Source: an uncultured Prevotellaceae bacterium
GTDB taxonomy: Bacteria > Bacteroidota > Bacteroidia > Bacteroidales > Bacteroidaceae
DNA length: 64,000 bases
Assembly (NCBI GenBank): GCA_902778535.1
Contig: CACYYG010000007.1
Location: forward strand, 1 to 64,000
Reading direction: 5' to 3'
Shown here: piece by piece, positions 42,099 to 51,364 of the stretch
How the letters are laid out: every line of letters begins with the position of its first letter
Position numbering within the stretch: position 1 is the first letter of the stretch
Translations under genes and position numbers: made by a program
Notes under the pieces: generated by a model
What the model saw: only the letters and a program-made list of their open reading frames with translations
Told to the model about the DNA's origin: nothing
The model's database searches: none

Positions 42099-43142
42099 TT
42101 ATGGCTTGATAAGACGGCGCATGGTTTCCATCTTTGCCTCGGTTTCCTGCCATTCCTGTTGCTCGTTGCTCTCGCGCAGCAGGCCGCCGCCGGCATAGAG
42201 GTGGCAGGCGCTATCGGTGATGTGCATACAGCGCAGCGATACGTAGAGGTGGGTGGAGCATTGAAGATGGAAGGGACCCATAAAGCCGCTGTAGTAGTGG
42301 CGTGGAGCATTTTCATGGCTGATGATGAAACGCTGGGCCTCAGCCTTGGGCAGACCGCAGACGGCTGGGGTGGGGTGGAGCGCTTCAAGGAGCTCGCCTA
42401 CGCGTGTACAATATTTATTATTGAGGGTAAAGGTGAAGTCGCTGCGCAGGTGCACAAGGTGTGCGGCACGCACGGTGCGCGGCCCTTCTTCGTGGACATC
42501 GTCTGAGAACCGGCGCAGCACGTCGGCAAGATAGGAGGCTACGTAGCGCTGTTCCTGAATGTTCTTAGCCGACCAGCGCAGTCGCTGCCCCTCGTCGTCG
42601 GCTCTGTCGCTGCGCAAGCGCATGGTGCCCGCCAGGGCAATAGTGCGCCAGCGGTTGTCGGGAAGGTGTTCTAACAGAATTTCGGGCGAGGCTGTGAGCC
42701 ACATGCCGCTCTGCGGTGTGCTGACCAGAGCTACGAACATGCGGGGATAGAGGCGGCAGGCTGTCTGAAAAAGCATCATCGGCGTGGCCTTGCCGTCGTA
42801 GCCGACGGTGGCGCAACGTGCCAGCACCAGCTTTTGAAACTGTCGGTCAAGGAGGGCTTTGTGGAAAGTGGCGAAATCGGAAGAATAGGAGCTGCGCGAG
42901 AGGGGGAGTGAGGGGTGAGTGGAAACAGGCGTGCTCTGCGGCTGAGGTATTCTTTCATCTTTCACCTCTTGCTTCTCACCTCTGATCAGAACCACCGGCT
43001 CCTCTTCCGATGCCATGAAGGGAGCAAGCAGAAAACCCTGCTCGTCGCCAAGTTCGGCGAGCGACGGCACGACAACGGCTTCGCCCTCAATCATCGCATA
43101 GCTGTCGGCATGGGGCAGGCGGAAGATGGCGAAGCTGTTCAT
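42099..43142 (-). CDS. menF: Isochorismate synthase
   Basis: Chorismate-to-isochorismate isomerase, first committed step to menaquinone, 347 aa. The chorismate-binding half has KLVLARC, HPTPAVCGLP, YYSGFMGP and LYAGGGLL, the standard family blocks. The ATG at 43142 gives a 4-bp overlap with the thioesterase gene; the frame is open far upstream but only as antisense/alternate sequence of that gene. The N-terminal third contains a low-complexity linker with STHPSLPLSRSS and GEKQEVKDE coded by TCACCTC-type microrepeats. An entC-like siderophore role is unlikely, as no such genes are near and menD is 3 kb away. Confidence 0.9.
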   Translation of the reverse strand: MNSFAIFRLPHADSYAMIEGEAVVVPSLAELGDEQGFLLAPFMASEEEPVVLIRGEKQEVKDERIPQPQSTPVSTHPSLPLSRSSYSSDFATFHKALLDRQFQKLVLARCATVGYDGKATPMMLFQTACRLYPRMFVALVSTPQSGMWLTASPEILLEHLPDNRWRTIALAGTMRLRSDRADDEGQRLRWSAKNIQEQRYVASYLADVLRRFSDDVHEEGPRTVRAAHLVHLRSDFTFTLNNKYCTRVGELLEALHPTPAVCGLPKAEAQRFIISHENAPRHYYSGFMGPFHLQCSTHLYVSLRCMHITDSACHLYAGGGLLRESNEQQEWQETEAKMETMRRLIKP

Positions 43143-43549
43143 TTGTGACGGATGATGTAGTTGGTGACGCGCACGCTGGAAATCAGCTCTTCGGCTGTGT
43201 TGCGGATGTCTACCTGCCACACGTGCAGCGTGGAGCCCTGACTGAGCAGACGGGCGTAGGCCGTGACAGTATCGCCCTCGCAGACGGCTTTCACGTGGCT
43301 GCCGCTCACCTCGATGCCCACACAGGCACAGCCGGGACAAAGTGCTGAAGAGCCAACGCCCGCCACGTTCTCAGCCAACGCCAGCGAGGCGCCGCCGCTG
43401 AGAAAGCCAAAGGGCTGGCGGTTGCGCTCGTCAACCTTCATACGTGCCATACAAGTATCGTCATCAGGCGTGGAGATGAACTCCATACCGAGGGCGGTAC
43501 TGAGATTGGGCTTCTCGTTGATGAGCTGATTGATTGCTTCGACATTCAT
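43139..43549 (-). CDS. menI: PaaI-family hotdog thioesterase (MenI-like)
   Basis: 136-aa acyl-CoA thioesterase of the PaaI/YdiI group. Family residues include RNRQPFGFLSGGASLALAE, in which Gly and the catalytic acidic residue (Glu) lie on the central helix, and GSTLHVWQVDI. Because it overlaps menF by 4 bp and starts the operon, I infer that it hydrolyses 1,4-dihydroxy-2-naphthoyl-CoA in menaquinone synthesis. The gene symbol rests on this context. A general aromatic-CoA thioesterase is the alternative. Confidence 0.8.
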   Translation of the reverse strand: MNVEAINQLINEKPNLSTALGMEFISTPDDDTCMARMKVDERNRQPFGFLSGGASLALAENVAGVGSSALCPGCACVGIEVSGSHVKAVCEGDTVTAYARLLSQGSTLHVWQVDIRNTAEELISSVRVTNYIIRHK

Positions 43550-43596
43550 TGTCTGTAGGCAACTCTATAAAAACCTGTTAGTTCTTTATCAATTCG

Positions 43597-43626
43597 CAAA
43601 AGTAACATTATTTTTCATCTCGTCAA
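43597..43626 (-). promoter_or_regulatory. Promoter of the thioesterase-menF operon
   Basis: On the minus strand, TTG (complement of 43624-43626), a 19-bp spacer and TACTTTTG (complement of 43597-43604) lie about 48 bp from the ATG at 43549. Confidence 0.7.
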
Positions 43627-43644
43627 AAGATTTTTCGTTTTTTT

Positions 43645-43675
43645 TTGCAGATGTCTGCATTATTTCTTAATTTTG
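43645..43675 (+). promoter_or_regulatory. Promoter of the lipoprotein operon
   Basis: TTG at 43645-43647, a 20-bp spacer and TAATTTTG at 43668-43675, divergent from the menF operon promoter. The frame of the first lipoprotein is open into this promoter, so its start is the ATG at 43733. Confidence 0.75.
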
Positions 43676-43732
43676 CCAGCGAATAAACTTTTTAACAAAA
43701 CCATATTTTCAAAAACCAAAAAACACAAGCGT

Positions 43733-44113
43733 ATGAAAAAGTTAATGATTGCACTCATGGCCGTCGTTGCCATGACGTTGATGTCGAGTTGTGGAAACTC
43801 AAATCTTAGCGATGATCCGAAGGATATGGTAGGTCAGTTGACCGAGAACCTGAAGGCTGGCGACGGCAACAAATTCATCACCATGCTGGGCGATGTGAAG
43901 ACGAAGGCTATCAGCTTCCTCAAGGACAACCCCGCCAAGGCCAAGGAGTATCTGCAGGCCGCACAGAAGTTCCTGGTTGACAACAAGGACAAGGTGGCTG
44001 AGCTCATCGGCAAGATTTCCGACAGCGAGCTTGCAAAGAAGGCTCAAGGCCTCGTGAGCGACATAAGCACTCAGGACGTAGGAAAACTGCTTGAGAAGAT
44101 TCCTGGTCTCTGA
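43733..44113 (+). CDS. Small lipoprotein, first of a paralogous pair
   Basis: 126-aa predicted lipoprotein. The ATG at 43733 gives a signal sequence ending in MSSC, the lipobox cysteine at about residue 19. The mature part is helical with a MVGQLTENLKAGDGNKF segment that matches MVDVLDSLLKKGDGARF in the next gene, and similar order of later helices (SDSELAKKAQGLVSDI). No known function. It lies at the head of a three-gene (+) operon with a pectate-binding-like protein. Confidence 0.8.
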   Translation: MKKLMIALMAVVAMTLMSSCGNSNLSDDPKDMVGQLTENLKAGDGNKFITMLGDVKTKAISFLKDNPAKAKEYLQAAQKFLVDNKDKVAELIGKISDSELAKKAQGLVSDISTQDVGKLLEKIPGL

Positions 44114-44129
44114 TTTAATGGCAGATTAA

Positions 44130-44564
44130 ATGAAGAAACTGTTTTTGGCACTTGTGGCCGCTTCTACGCTTTACCTTACGGCCTGCTCGTCATGCTTGGG
44201 GCACACACCCACGCCTGGCGAGGCAGCGCCGCAGGCAGAGGCTCCCGACGACACAAAGTCGATGGTGGACGTTCTTGACTCGCTGCTCAAAAAGGGAGAT
44301 GGCGCACGGTTTTACGGCATCCTGGCTAATGTGCCAGAGAAGATGATGGAGGAAACTGACACCGCCAAGGTGCTTCAGTATGTGACGGATTTGCGTGAGT
44401 TCCTTACAGGGCACCAAGAGGAGATCGCTTCCCTTATCCAAAACACTTCCGACCCCGTGGCTAAAGAGGAGCTGCCTGGTCTAGTGTCATTTTTCAGCGA
44501 CATCGACATGCTCCAGTCCGTATTCGGCTTTGGCCAGCATGATGACGGAAACACAAAAAACTAA
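44130..44564 (+). CDS. Small lipoprotein, second of a paralogous pair
   Basis: 144-aa predicted lipoprotein with lipobox LTAC (cysteine near residue 19; two more Cys shortly after in SSCLGH). The mature domain is a divergent paralogue of the preceding gene: DDTKSMVDVLDSLLKKGDG versus DDPKDMVGQLTENLKAGDG. A Pro/Ala/Glu-rich linker separates the lipid anchor from the domain. It ends 6 bp before the start of the next gene. Function unknown. Confidence 0.8.
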   Translation: MKKLFLALVAASTLYLTACSSCLGHTPTPGEAAPQAEAPDDTKSMVDVLDSLLKKGDGARFYGILANVPEKMMEETDTAKVLQYVTDLREFLTGHQEEIASLIQNTSDPVAKEELPGLVSFFSDIDMLQSVFGFGQHDDGNTKN

Positions 44565-44570
44565 GATTTG

Positions 44571-45560
44571 ATGAAGAGAAAACTACTCACCATGCTGGCC
44601 ATCGTCGTCAGCACCTGTAGCATCAGTGCCATCGACGCCAACACCGTGGAAGTAAAATTCAACGGCAATACGGCCACCGTCACCATTGCCAGCAACATCA
44701 GTGCCTACGTTAAGGTGGCGAGCGGCACATCGTCGCACGTCAAGCTGGTGCAGGCTGAGAACTTTGCCGGTATTGACGCCAATGTTGATAACGAGGACGG
44801 AGAAATCATATATGTTCTCTCCGGCACTTCTAATGATGGCGAGTTCTATCTCGAGGGCGCTTTCAAGTGTAGTGTGGAGCTTAACGGGCTGACGCTGACC
44901 AACCCTTCGGGGCCTGCCATCAACCTGCAGAATGGTAAGCGCTGCTCTGTCACTGCGAAGAAAGGCACCACCAGCACCCTTGTTGACGGCGCTAACGCAG
45001 ACTTTAATGGTGCCTATCACTGCAAGGGCCATACCAAGTTCAAGGGAAAGGGCACGCTCAACGTGACGGGCAACTCGAAGCACGCCGTCTACAGCAAGGA
45101 ATACATTGAGATAAAAAACCTCACGCTGAATATCACCAGCTCTGTGAAGGACGCCATCCACTGCAAGGAGTATTTCCTGATGGAGAGCGGCACGGTGAAC
45201 ATTAACAGTGCTGGCGAAGACGGTGTCCAGGTGGAGCTGGCCAACGACCCCGAAACCGGAATCATCGCTGACCATGAGGACGAGAACACCGGCAATTTCT
45301 ACATGGAGGGTGGCACACTGACCATCAGCAGCTATACCGGCAAGGCTGTGAAGGCTGATGGTGAGCTCAAGATTACCGGTGGCAAGCGCAGTTTCAGCGA
45401 TAACGACATGCAGGCCTATGCCGGCATTGCCGACCAGTGGGCTGACGCCGATGCTGTCTCATATTACGACCTGAATGGCCTACGCATCAGCCAGCCGAAG
45501 CTGCGTGGCATCTACATTGAGCGCCGTGGCAGCAAGTCTTTCAAGCGGATCATGCGTTAA
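44571..45560 (+). CDS. Cthe_2159-like beta-helix carbohydrate-binding protein
   Basis: 329-aa secreted protein related to the carbohydrate-binding-domain family typified by Cthe_2159, a polygalacturonate-binding parallel beta-helix. Repeating rungs of the type GKGTLNVTGNSKHAV, NLTLNITSSVKDAIHCK and SGTVNINSAGEDGVQV lie about residues 140-260. A signal peptide (about 1-21) is present. I use the ATG at 44571, one codon after a TTG. The C-terminal tail YYDLNGLRI...RGIYIERRGSK is the shared type. Binding of pectate fits the pectin genes 8 kb downstream, but that link is inference. Confidence 0.78.
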   Translation: MKRKLLTMLAIVVSTCSISAIDANTVEVKFNGNTATVTIASNISAYVKVASGTSSHVKLVQAENFAGIDANVDNEDGEIIYVLSGTSNDGEFYLEGAFKCSVELNGLTLTNPSGPAINLQNGKRCSVTAKKGTTSTLVDGANADFNGAYHCKGHTKFKGKGTLNVTGNSKHAVYSKEYIEIKNLTLNITSSVKDAIHCKEYFLMESGTVNINSAGEDGVQVELANDPETGIIADHEDENTGNFYMEGGTLTISSYTGKAVKADGELKITGGKRSFSDNDMQAYAGIADQWADADAVSYYDLNGLRISQPKLRGIYIERRGSKSFKRIMR

Positions 45561-45568
45561 GCCTTGTT

Positions 45569-48214
45569 TTATTTTAGAACGACTTTGCCATTGATAATAT
45601 TCAGTCCGTGACGAGGCTGTTGCAAACGAATGCCTTTCATCGTATAAACGGTGGAAGGCATTTTTTGTACCTCCGGCTCGCTGATGGCCGTGACGCCGTT
45701 GTAGACAGTGTTCACCTCGTCCTCATTCAGGGCATAGTTGTAGATGCGCACATCCTGCATCTGACCACTGAATCCGGGGTCACTGTTGAAGAAGCTACGA
45801 CCGATGTAGTTGATGACGGGCTTCACGTCGGCCGGACTGATGCTGATGGCGTCAGTGCTGGCTTTTACCTCTCCGTCAACGTAGATGCATGACTTGCCTT
45901 GCTTCATGGTGATGGCCACATGTTTCCACTGGCCAGTAGGCAATTTCGGGGCGTCGAGGTGTTCCTCGGTGCCGCCGTTCTTGATGGCCAGCCGCATGAT
46001 GGAGCCGTTGCTGGGCGTGAGGAAGAGGTAATGGTCGGTGTCGTAGCCGAAGTCAAACAGACGCTGCCAGGCTGTCGATGACGAGCACTTTACCCACATG
46101 GCAACGGTCAGCTCGTCGCTGGCAGGCGTGTTGACAGGCAGTTGCAGCCATTGATTTCCGCCGAAGCTAAGCGCCTTCGTGTCGTCTGTATGGCCTGCTA
46201 CAAAGTTGGTTTTGATGGCGCTGACGGCATGGCGACAGTTTTTCGTGGCGTCGTTGATGGTGCCGTCCATCGTCCAAAGACCCACCATTGTCCTGTCTGT
46301 CAGCACGGTGGCGCTGACGGTTTCCGATGCCGCACTCTGATTCTGGGCTGTGTCGACGGCTTTCACTTTGTATTGGTAAGTGCGGCCAGGCAGCACGCTG
46401 TTGTCTACATAGAAAGGCTCGCCCGTTACTTCCGAAGGAGGCGAGATGCGGCGTGCAATAGTGTTCCACTCGTCACTGCCTTCTTCGCTCCTCAGTACCA
46501 TATAGCCGTCGAGGTCTTCCTCCGAACCATTGGTCCAGGTGAGGAGTACCGATGCCGACTGAGCTTCTGCCGCTAATCCTGTGGGCTGCTCAGGAGCAGT
46601 CGTCTCGTAGGGCACGTCAACAGGCATCAAGCGCCATTGAAGCAGTCGATGCATTGACTCGTTCTCAGGCAGGATACGTTGATTGACGTTCACGTTGTTG
46701 GTGTTGCTGCTCGACGATGCAGCCAAGTATAGTGCACTCTCGCGGTTGCGCACATAGTAATAGCCCTCACCGGCATATTGCAGGTACCACTGCTCGTTGC
46801 TGCTTGGTGTGTCATTTCTGGAGTAGGCCATGACGTTAGCGGCGTTTTCAGTAGAGAAATCTCGTACGTTCATCCTTGTCTTAGGATTGTCGACAGATGT
46901 GAACTCGAAGAAGCTGAAGTCGCCGCCGATGCGTGGGCTGACAGGTGCAAAGTTCCACTGTTGTCTGGCTGTACCCGTGTATTTCTGCATCACGATATTT
47001 TCGCCATTAACAGCGGCGACGTTGCCCGTCGCTCTGTTCACCAGCTTGTAAACGCCATTGGTGAGGGGCACGGAAGGTACGTCATTGCCGAAGGTGATGT
47101 CGATGACACATTCGGCGTTGGTCTGGCCGGTTTGGTAGTCTGTGCCGCCGGGGATAGTCATACGGTACTGACGTGTGGGACCATTGCCGTTGAAGTAGAC
47201 GTCGCGGTCTACAGATACAAACTGATAGCTGGTGGTCTTGGCCTGGCGCTCGCTGGAGCCTACGAATGCTTTCACGCGGCCGTCGTCGTGGCGGTAGACG
47301 CTGGCCGACGTCCAGTTGTTGCGGTGCTCGCCGTATGCAAGACGCTCGCCGTGGCGGCTGATGTCGCAGAACTCACCGCGTGCGCGGCTGTCGAAACCCC
47401 ACCAGATGCCTACGGTCATGCCATATTCCAGACCCGTCATGGCTTCGGTCACGTTGTGCATCTCGTCGTTGTAGCCCACCTTGCCGTCTGCAGCCAGCTG
47501 CTTATAGAACTTGACGTAGTTGTCAAAAGAGCCGGCCAGCTGGTGAGTGTTTCCCCAGTCATAATACTGCTTGCCGCTGGTGTACCACGTTAGTGCCTTG
47601 TCATCGTTCAGCGTGTTGCCGCCAACCATCGCCACTTCAGCACAGCGTGGATAGTTTTCTTTTAGGAGTTTCGCCACCTGCCATTGCTTCTGCACGGTGG
47701 CACCCTCTTCTTGTGTCCAGTAGTCTGGCTCGTTGAATGGCGACACGCCCACGATGGGATGACTGGTGTACTGCTGCATCCAGTGCACGTGGCTGTTGAT
47801 CATCGCAGCCCAGTGCTCTATGTTGCAGTTTTTGTTCACCACGAAATAGTCGCAGGTGCCAGCCTCTTGGTCGGCGGTAAAGACGATAGGCAGTTCCTTG
47901 TCAACAATATTGAAGATGTTGGAGCGCTCTTTCAACTTGGTGATGACATTGGCTGCCAAAGCCGAATCGTTGACGAGCGGGTAAGTGAAACGATAGGCCG
48001 AGCGCCCTATGCCGATGTTCTCCTTGCCCATGTGGTTGATGCCTTTGCGCAGATTCTGCTCGCTGATCCATGCCTGATCAAGGCCCCACGTAGGATTGAA
48101 GCGGTGGCCCGTCTGGCTGAGGTCGAAGGCTATGGTGACATCAGCCTTCTCTACTACCTGTGCATTGGACGCCAGGCAGGTAGCGAAGAAAAAAAAGATG
48201 AGTGTACGTTTCAT
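45569..48214 (-). CDS. Secreted clan GH-A-like glycosidase with RICIN, FN3 and LamG modules
   Basis: 881-aa modular secreted protein. The signal peptide is residues 1-18. The N-terminal catalytic-like region (about 20-380) has SPFNEPDYW with Asn161-Glu162, the asparagine-acid/base pair of clan GH-A, and YNDEMHN with Glu251 as candidate nucleophile; GH30/GH5-like, but family not settled. Next come a ricin-type beta-trefoil (about 385-530), a fibronectin-III domain (about 540-640) and a LamG/concanavalin-like domain (about 650-830). The shared tail VYTMKGIRL...GLNIINGKVVLK ends the protein. It is the second gene of a minus-strand pair, 10 bp after the GH128-like gene. Confidence 0.75.
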   Translation of the reverse strand: MKRTLIFFFFATCLASNAQVVEKADVTIAFDLSQTGHRFNPTWGLDQAWISEQNLRKGINHMGKENIGIGRSAYRFTYPLVNDSALAANVITKLKERSNIFNIVDKELPIVFTADQEAGTCDYFVVNKNCNIEHWAAMINSHVHWMQQYTSHPIVGVSPFNEPDYWTQEEGATVQKQWQVAKLLKENYPRCAEVAMVGGNTLNDDKALTWYTSGKQYYDWGNTHQLAGSFDNYVKFYKQLAADGKVGYNDEMHNVTEAMTGLEYGMTVGIWWGFDSRARGEFCDISRHGERLAYGEHRNNWTSASVYRHDDGRVKAFVGSSERQAKTTSYQFVSVDRDVYFNGNGPTRQYRMTIPGGTDYQTGQTNAECVIDITFGNDVPSVPLTNGVYKLVNRATGNVAAVNGENIVMQKYTGTARQQWNFAPVSPRIGGDFSFFEFTSVDNPKTRMNVRDFSTENAANVMAYSRNDTPSSNEQWYLQYAGEGYYYVRNRESALYLAASSSSNTNNVNVNQRILPENESMHRLLQWRLMPVDVPYETTAPEQPTGLAAEAQSASVLLTWTNGSEEDLDGYMVLRSEEGSDEWNTIARRISPPSEVTGEPFYVDNSVLPGRTYQYKVKAVDTAQNQSAASETVSATVLTDRTMVGLWTMDGTINDATKNCRHAVSAIKTNFVAGHTDDTKALSFGGNQWLQLPVNTPASDELTVAMWVKCSSSTAWQRLFDFGYDTDHYLFLTPSNGSIMRLAIKNGGTEEHLDAPKLPTGQWKHVAITMKQGKSCIYVDGEVKASTDAISISPADVKPVINYIGRSFFNSDPGFSGQMQDVRIYNYALNEDEVNTVYNGVTAISEPEVQKMPSTVYTMKGIRLQQPRHGLNIINGKVVLK

Positions 48215-48224
48215 AGTCTAGTAG

Positions 48225-51200
48225 TTATTTCACGATGAGCTTCTTGGCCTGTCCGTTCTCCACTTTGATATACAAACCTTGCGGCAGCTGGTTGGCATCT
48301 GGTTGTTTTCTGCCATCCATGCCATAAACGCCATCAGCCTTGATACGCTCTGCTCTGGGGGTACTGATGCCCGACAGGTCGTCGATGGCATGATACTTCA
48401 GCACAAAACCTGTAGCGCACCACCAGCCCTCGCGGTTGTCCTTGCTTCCGCTGGCATTGCCGAAGGAATGCCACCAACCAGTATGAGCACCTTCCTTCGA
48501 ACTCTTGAAACCCAGCGTCACCGAACCGTTGGCAGGCACGTAGACAGGCGTTGTTGTCAGCGTCTCCCACTTTTCGTTGTCGCTCACAGGAAGGTCGAAC
48601 CAGTCATGCGACATCGTAGGCGTCACTGCTTCCATATCGCCACACTTCAGGTAGCCGTGCTGGTCGCTGATGCAGAAGTGTTCTGTGGTGGCCTTACATT
48701 CCAGCTCATAATAGCCCTCAGGCAGGCCCGTTACCGTCTGACGGATTTCCATCGTGGCAGTCTTTGAAGTAGTGCTCCACCAGGAGTTCCAGCATGTCTT
48801 GCCAAATTTTGTGGTGGCTTTCTGGTCGCCACCGGTATAGGTACCTACCTTCGTTTCCCAGCCATCGCTCTTTTCCGATGCAAACGAGCCGTACTTAGGC
48901 TGTTTCGGCGAGCGGACAAAATCCAGATAAGTGTCCAGCATCAACTGCAGCTCGCTGACAGCAGCCTTGGCCTCTGCTCTTGTCTGCGCATTTTGTGCCT
49001 GCGCTAGCAATTCCTTCATTTGATTGTAGCCCTGACAGGGCTTATTTTCGATGGCAGCCAATGTAGTAGCAATGCGACTGATTTCGTCGGCAAGAGCCGT
49101 CGACTGCTCTTCGTAGGCCGTTTCTGCCTGCTCTATCAGTTGCGCTGCCTGGTTGCCATGCGCCACGGCCTCATCGCGTGAAGCGAAGAGCGGACGCAGT
49201 TCCACAGCGTCTATCTGTGCCTTGGCTGCCAGCGTATAGAATGCCAGGATGCCCTTGCTGTAAGTGTCGCTGTTGAAGACGAACTTCTCCAGGTTCCATG
49301 CCGTTCCATTCGTAGCCTTTGCCACTTCCTTGGTCAGCGAGCTGCCGTCGGCACTGAGTGCCATTTTCACGTAGTTGCCACTGTTGATAGTCGCTATGCG
49401 GAAGATATAGTTCTGATTGGGCGTGAGTTCCACCACCTTCTTGACAGACGTGATGGCATTCATTCCGCCAGAAAGATGGGCCTGCAGGTAGGCATTGTTA
49501 TGATAGCCGCCAGCGCCCACCACCTGGAACTGGGGTTCAGTCAGCGGTTTCCCCTGTCCGTTGGTCCAGTCGGTGAAGCCAAGGTCAAAGTCGCCGTTGA
49601 GCAGCAGGTTGCCGCCAGCGTAGAACGTCTGGCCGTCCACATCAACCACATCGCCCGCGTTCAGTTCATCCGATGTGTAATACTCCTTGCCGTTGAGGTC
49701 GATGAGGTGCACGCGATACTTGATATTCTCATCAGCTTGATTCACATCGTATGTATAGTTCGAGGCCGTCTCTTTCTGCTGAATGGTGTCGAGCACCACC
49801 CATCGTCCTGTCTCGTCCTTCATCTGCACCTCCATCAGTTGGTTGTACTCACCGTTTGAGTCGTACCATGCGAGCCGTGTCTTTCCGTTTGTCTGCACCG
49901 TAACCTTGAACTTCGAGGGACCGTACTGACGCGGTGTCGTGGGCACGAAGTCATACTTGCCGTTGTAGCCCATCGGAGCAATCATCGAGGCATAGTATTC
50001 GCCGGCAGGTGTCAATTTGTTATTATAGACCTTCGAGATGGCAGCCTCGTTGTTCCAATAGTAATAGCGTTCCACGTAGTCATAGTTGTTCAGCTTAGAG
50101 CAGATGTTTTGCAGGGCCGACTTCACCTGAGCTTGTGTGACGCCGCTGGCAAAGGCACCGTTCTTGTTCCATGAGGCGCCCCAGCACCACTCCGAAATCC
50201 AGATAGGACGCTTGTACTTGTCACTCCAGTTGTGCAGGTTGTTGAACTTGCTTTCCGGCCAATAGCAGTGCAGGTCGATGATGTCGCAGCGCCAGCCGCG
50301 AGCGTCAATAGAGTCGAGGAACTGAGCCAGAAATCCTGTAGCATTGTCATAGTCGCTGCCGTCCCATGATGCAGGCGAGCACAGACGCAAGCCCGTGCGC
50401 ATCATGTTCTCCCAGTTGTTCAGGATGGTCGTCAGGTCCTGTGGACGATCGTCGGCTGAGTTGAGCGGCTCGTTGTTGTTCTTACAGTGAGGCGACTGCG
50501 AAGTGCCGCCTATGGTGCTCGACGAGGGCCAGTCCTCGTAGATATGGTTGGGCACCCACTCATAGTCGGGCAGGAGCGAGTTGTTGCCCTGTCCCCAGTC
50601 ATAGCTGCTCTGCACGTTGAGGGCATTGAGTACAGTCCTGTCCGTGCAATTGGCCAGTTGCTTCTTGCCTGCATCATACCATTTGAATATACGATAGGAC
50701 GAGATTTTCTGGTCAAGCACCGGGGGCAGTTCGCTGATTTCCAAATCGTTGTTGGCAGCAATGAAACAGCGGCTGTAGCCACGTCCGCCGCTCTGTGTCG
50801 AGAAAGTCACCATATAGCCTCTCTTCAGCTTGAACGAGCGAATCTGATTGTTCAGTAGGTTCGCGGTCAGGGTGTTCATATAGCCTCCCGAGTTGCCCAT
50901 TCCGTAGTTGTTGCACGACTCTCCCGTAAAATCTCTTTCCGTGAAGGTAGTCAGTGGCTTCAGCGTGTTGGCGTATGGCATGATGATGCAGCCGTTGCGA
51001 TAAATCTTCACCTGGCAGTTGGTGTTATTCTTGGCTTGTGTGCCATTGATCTGCACATATTTCAGCCATTTGCTGACGGCCACCGAAGGCTTCACGCTCT
51101 GCAGGATGACGACGGCATGTTCCGTATTAATAATGTTGACGAGTCCTTCGTCGCTGAAGGGCGTATCACTGGTGACGATATAGTCGACGTCGTTCTGTAA

Positions 51201-51314
51201 TTCTACCGTCGTTGTCACTTGTTCCACGGTCTGTCTGGCGTTGGCAGCCCAGAGCTGTGACGTTAGCAGCAACATTACGCCCGTGACCAAGAACTTCATT
51301 AGCATATTTTTCAT
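48225..51314 (-). CDS. Secreted GH128-like (glycosyl hydrolase catalytic core) protein
   Basis: 1029-aa secreted protein. A signal peptide (about 1-24) and a beta-rich N-terminal region (25-200) precede a TIM-barrel catalytic core (about 225-430) of the Glyco_hydro_cc/GH128 type: NNEPLN with Glu282 as acid/base and IWISEWCWG with Glu375 as nucleophile. GH128 enzymes act on beta-1,3-glucans. Two later beta-sandwich CBM-like domains (about 560-700 and 805-985) are linked by a helical coiled-coil-like segment (about 712-800). The shared tail VYGMDGRKQ...GLYIKVENG closes the chain. It is transcribed from its own promoter together with the next gene. Confidence 0.72.
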   Translation of the reverse strand: MKNMLMKFLVTGVMLLLTSQLWAANARQTVEQVTTTVELQNDVDYIVTSDTPFSDEGLVNIINTEHAVVILQSVKPSVAVSKWLKYVQINGTQAKNNTNCQVKIYRNGCIIMPYANTLKPLTTFTERDFTGESCNNYGMGNSGGYMNTLTANLLNNQIRSFKLKRGYMVTFSTQSGGRGYSRCFIAANNDLEISELPPVLDQKISSYRIFKWYDAGKKQLANCTDRTVLNALNVQSSYDWGQGNNSLLPDYEWVPNHIYEDWPSSSTIGGTSQSPHCKNNNEPLNSADDRPQDLTTILNNWENMMRTGLRLCSPASWDGSDYDNATGFLAQFLDSIDARGWRCDIIDLHCYWPESKFNNLHNWSDKYKRPIWISEWCWGASWNKNGAFASGVTQAQVKSALQNICSKLNNYDYVERYYYWNNEAAISKVYNNKLTPAGEYYASMIAPMGYNGKYDFVPTTPRQYGPSKFKVTVQTNGKTRLAWYDSNGEYNQLMEVQMKDETGRWVVLDTIQQKETASNYTYDVNQADENIKYRVHLIDLNGKEYYTSDELNAGDVVDVDGQTFYAGGNLLLNGDFDLGFTDWTNGQGKPLTEPQFQVVGAGGYHNNAYLQAHLSGGMNAITSVKKVVELTPNQNYIFRIATINSGNYVKMALSADGSSLTKEVAKATNGTAWNLEKFVFNSDTYSKGILAFYTLAAKAQIDAVELRPLFASRDEAVAHGNQAAQLIEQAETAYEEQSTALADEISRIATTLAAIENKPCQGYNQMKELLAQAQNAQTRAEAKAAVSELQLMLDTYLDFVRSPKQPKYGSFASEKSDGWETKVGTYTGGDQKATTKFGKTCWNSWWSTTSKTATMEIRQTVTGLPEGYYELECKATTEHFCISDQHGYLKCGDMEAVTPTMSHDWFDLPVSDNEKWETLTTTPVYVPANGSVTLGFKSSKEGAHTGWWHSFGNASGSKDNREGWWCATGFVLKYHAIDDLSGISTPRAERIKADGVYGMDGRKQPDANQLPQGLYIKVENGQAKKLIVK

Positions 51315-51356
51315 GTTGAGTGATGTTTAGATGTTCGTTTTTAGCTGTTCAGCGTG

Positions 51357-51364
51357 CAAATATA
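51357..51364 (-). promoter_or_regulatory. -7 element of the GH128-like operon
   Basis: TATATTTG on the minus strand (complement of 51357-51364) lies about 43 bp upstream of the ATG at 51314. A TAATTTTG box for the divergent (+) gene lies at 51441-51448; neither has a TTG at the ideal distance. Confidence 0.5.

Noticed and set aside
43143..43340. Upstream extension of menF
   Set aside because: The extension is out-of-frame sequence of the thioesterase gene; the ATG at 43142 gives a normal 4-bp operon overlap.
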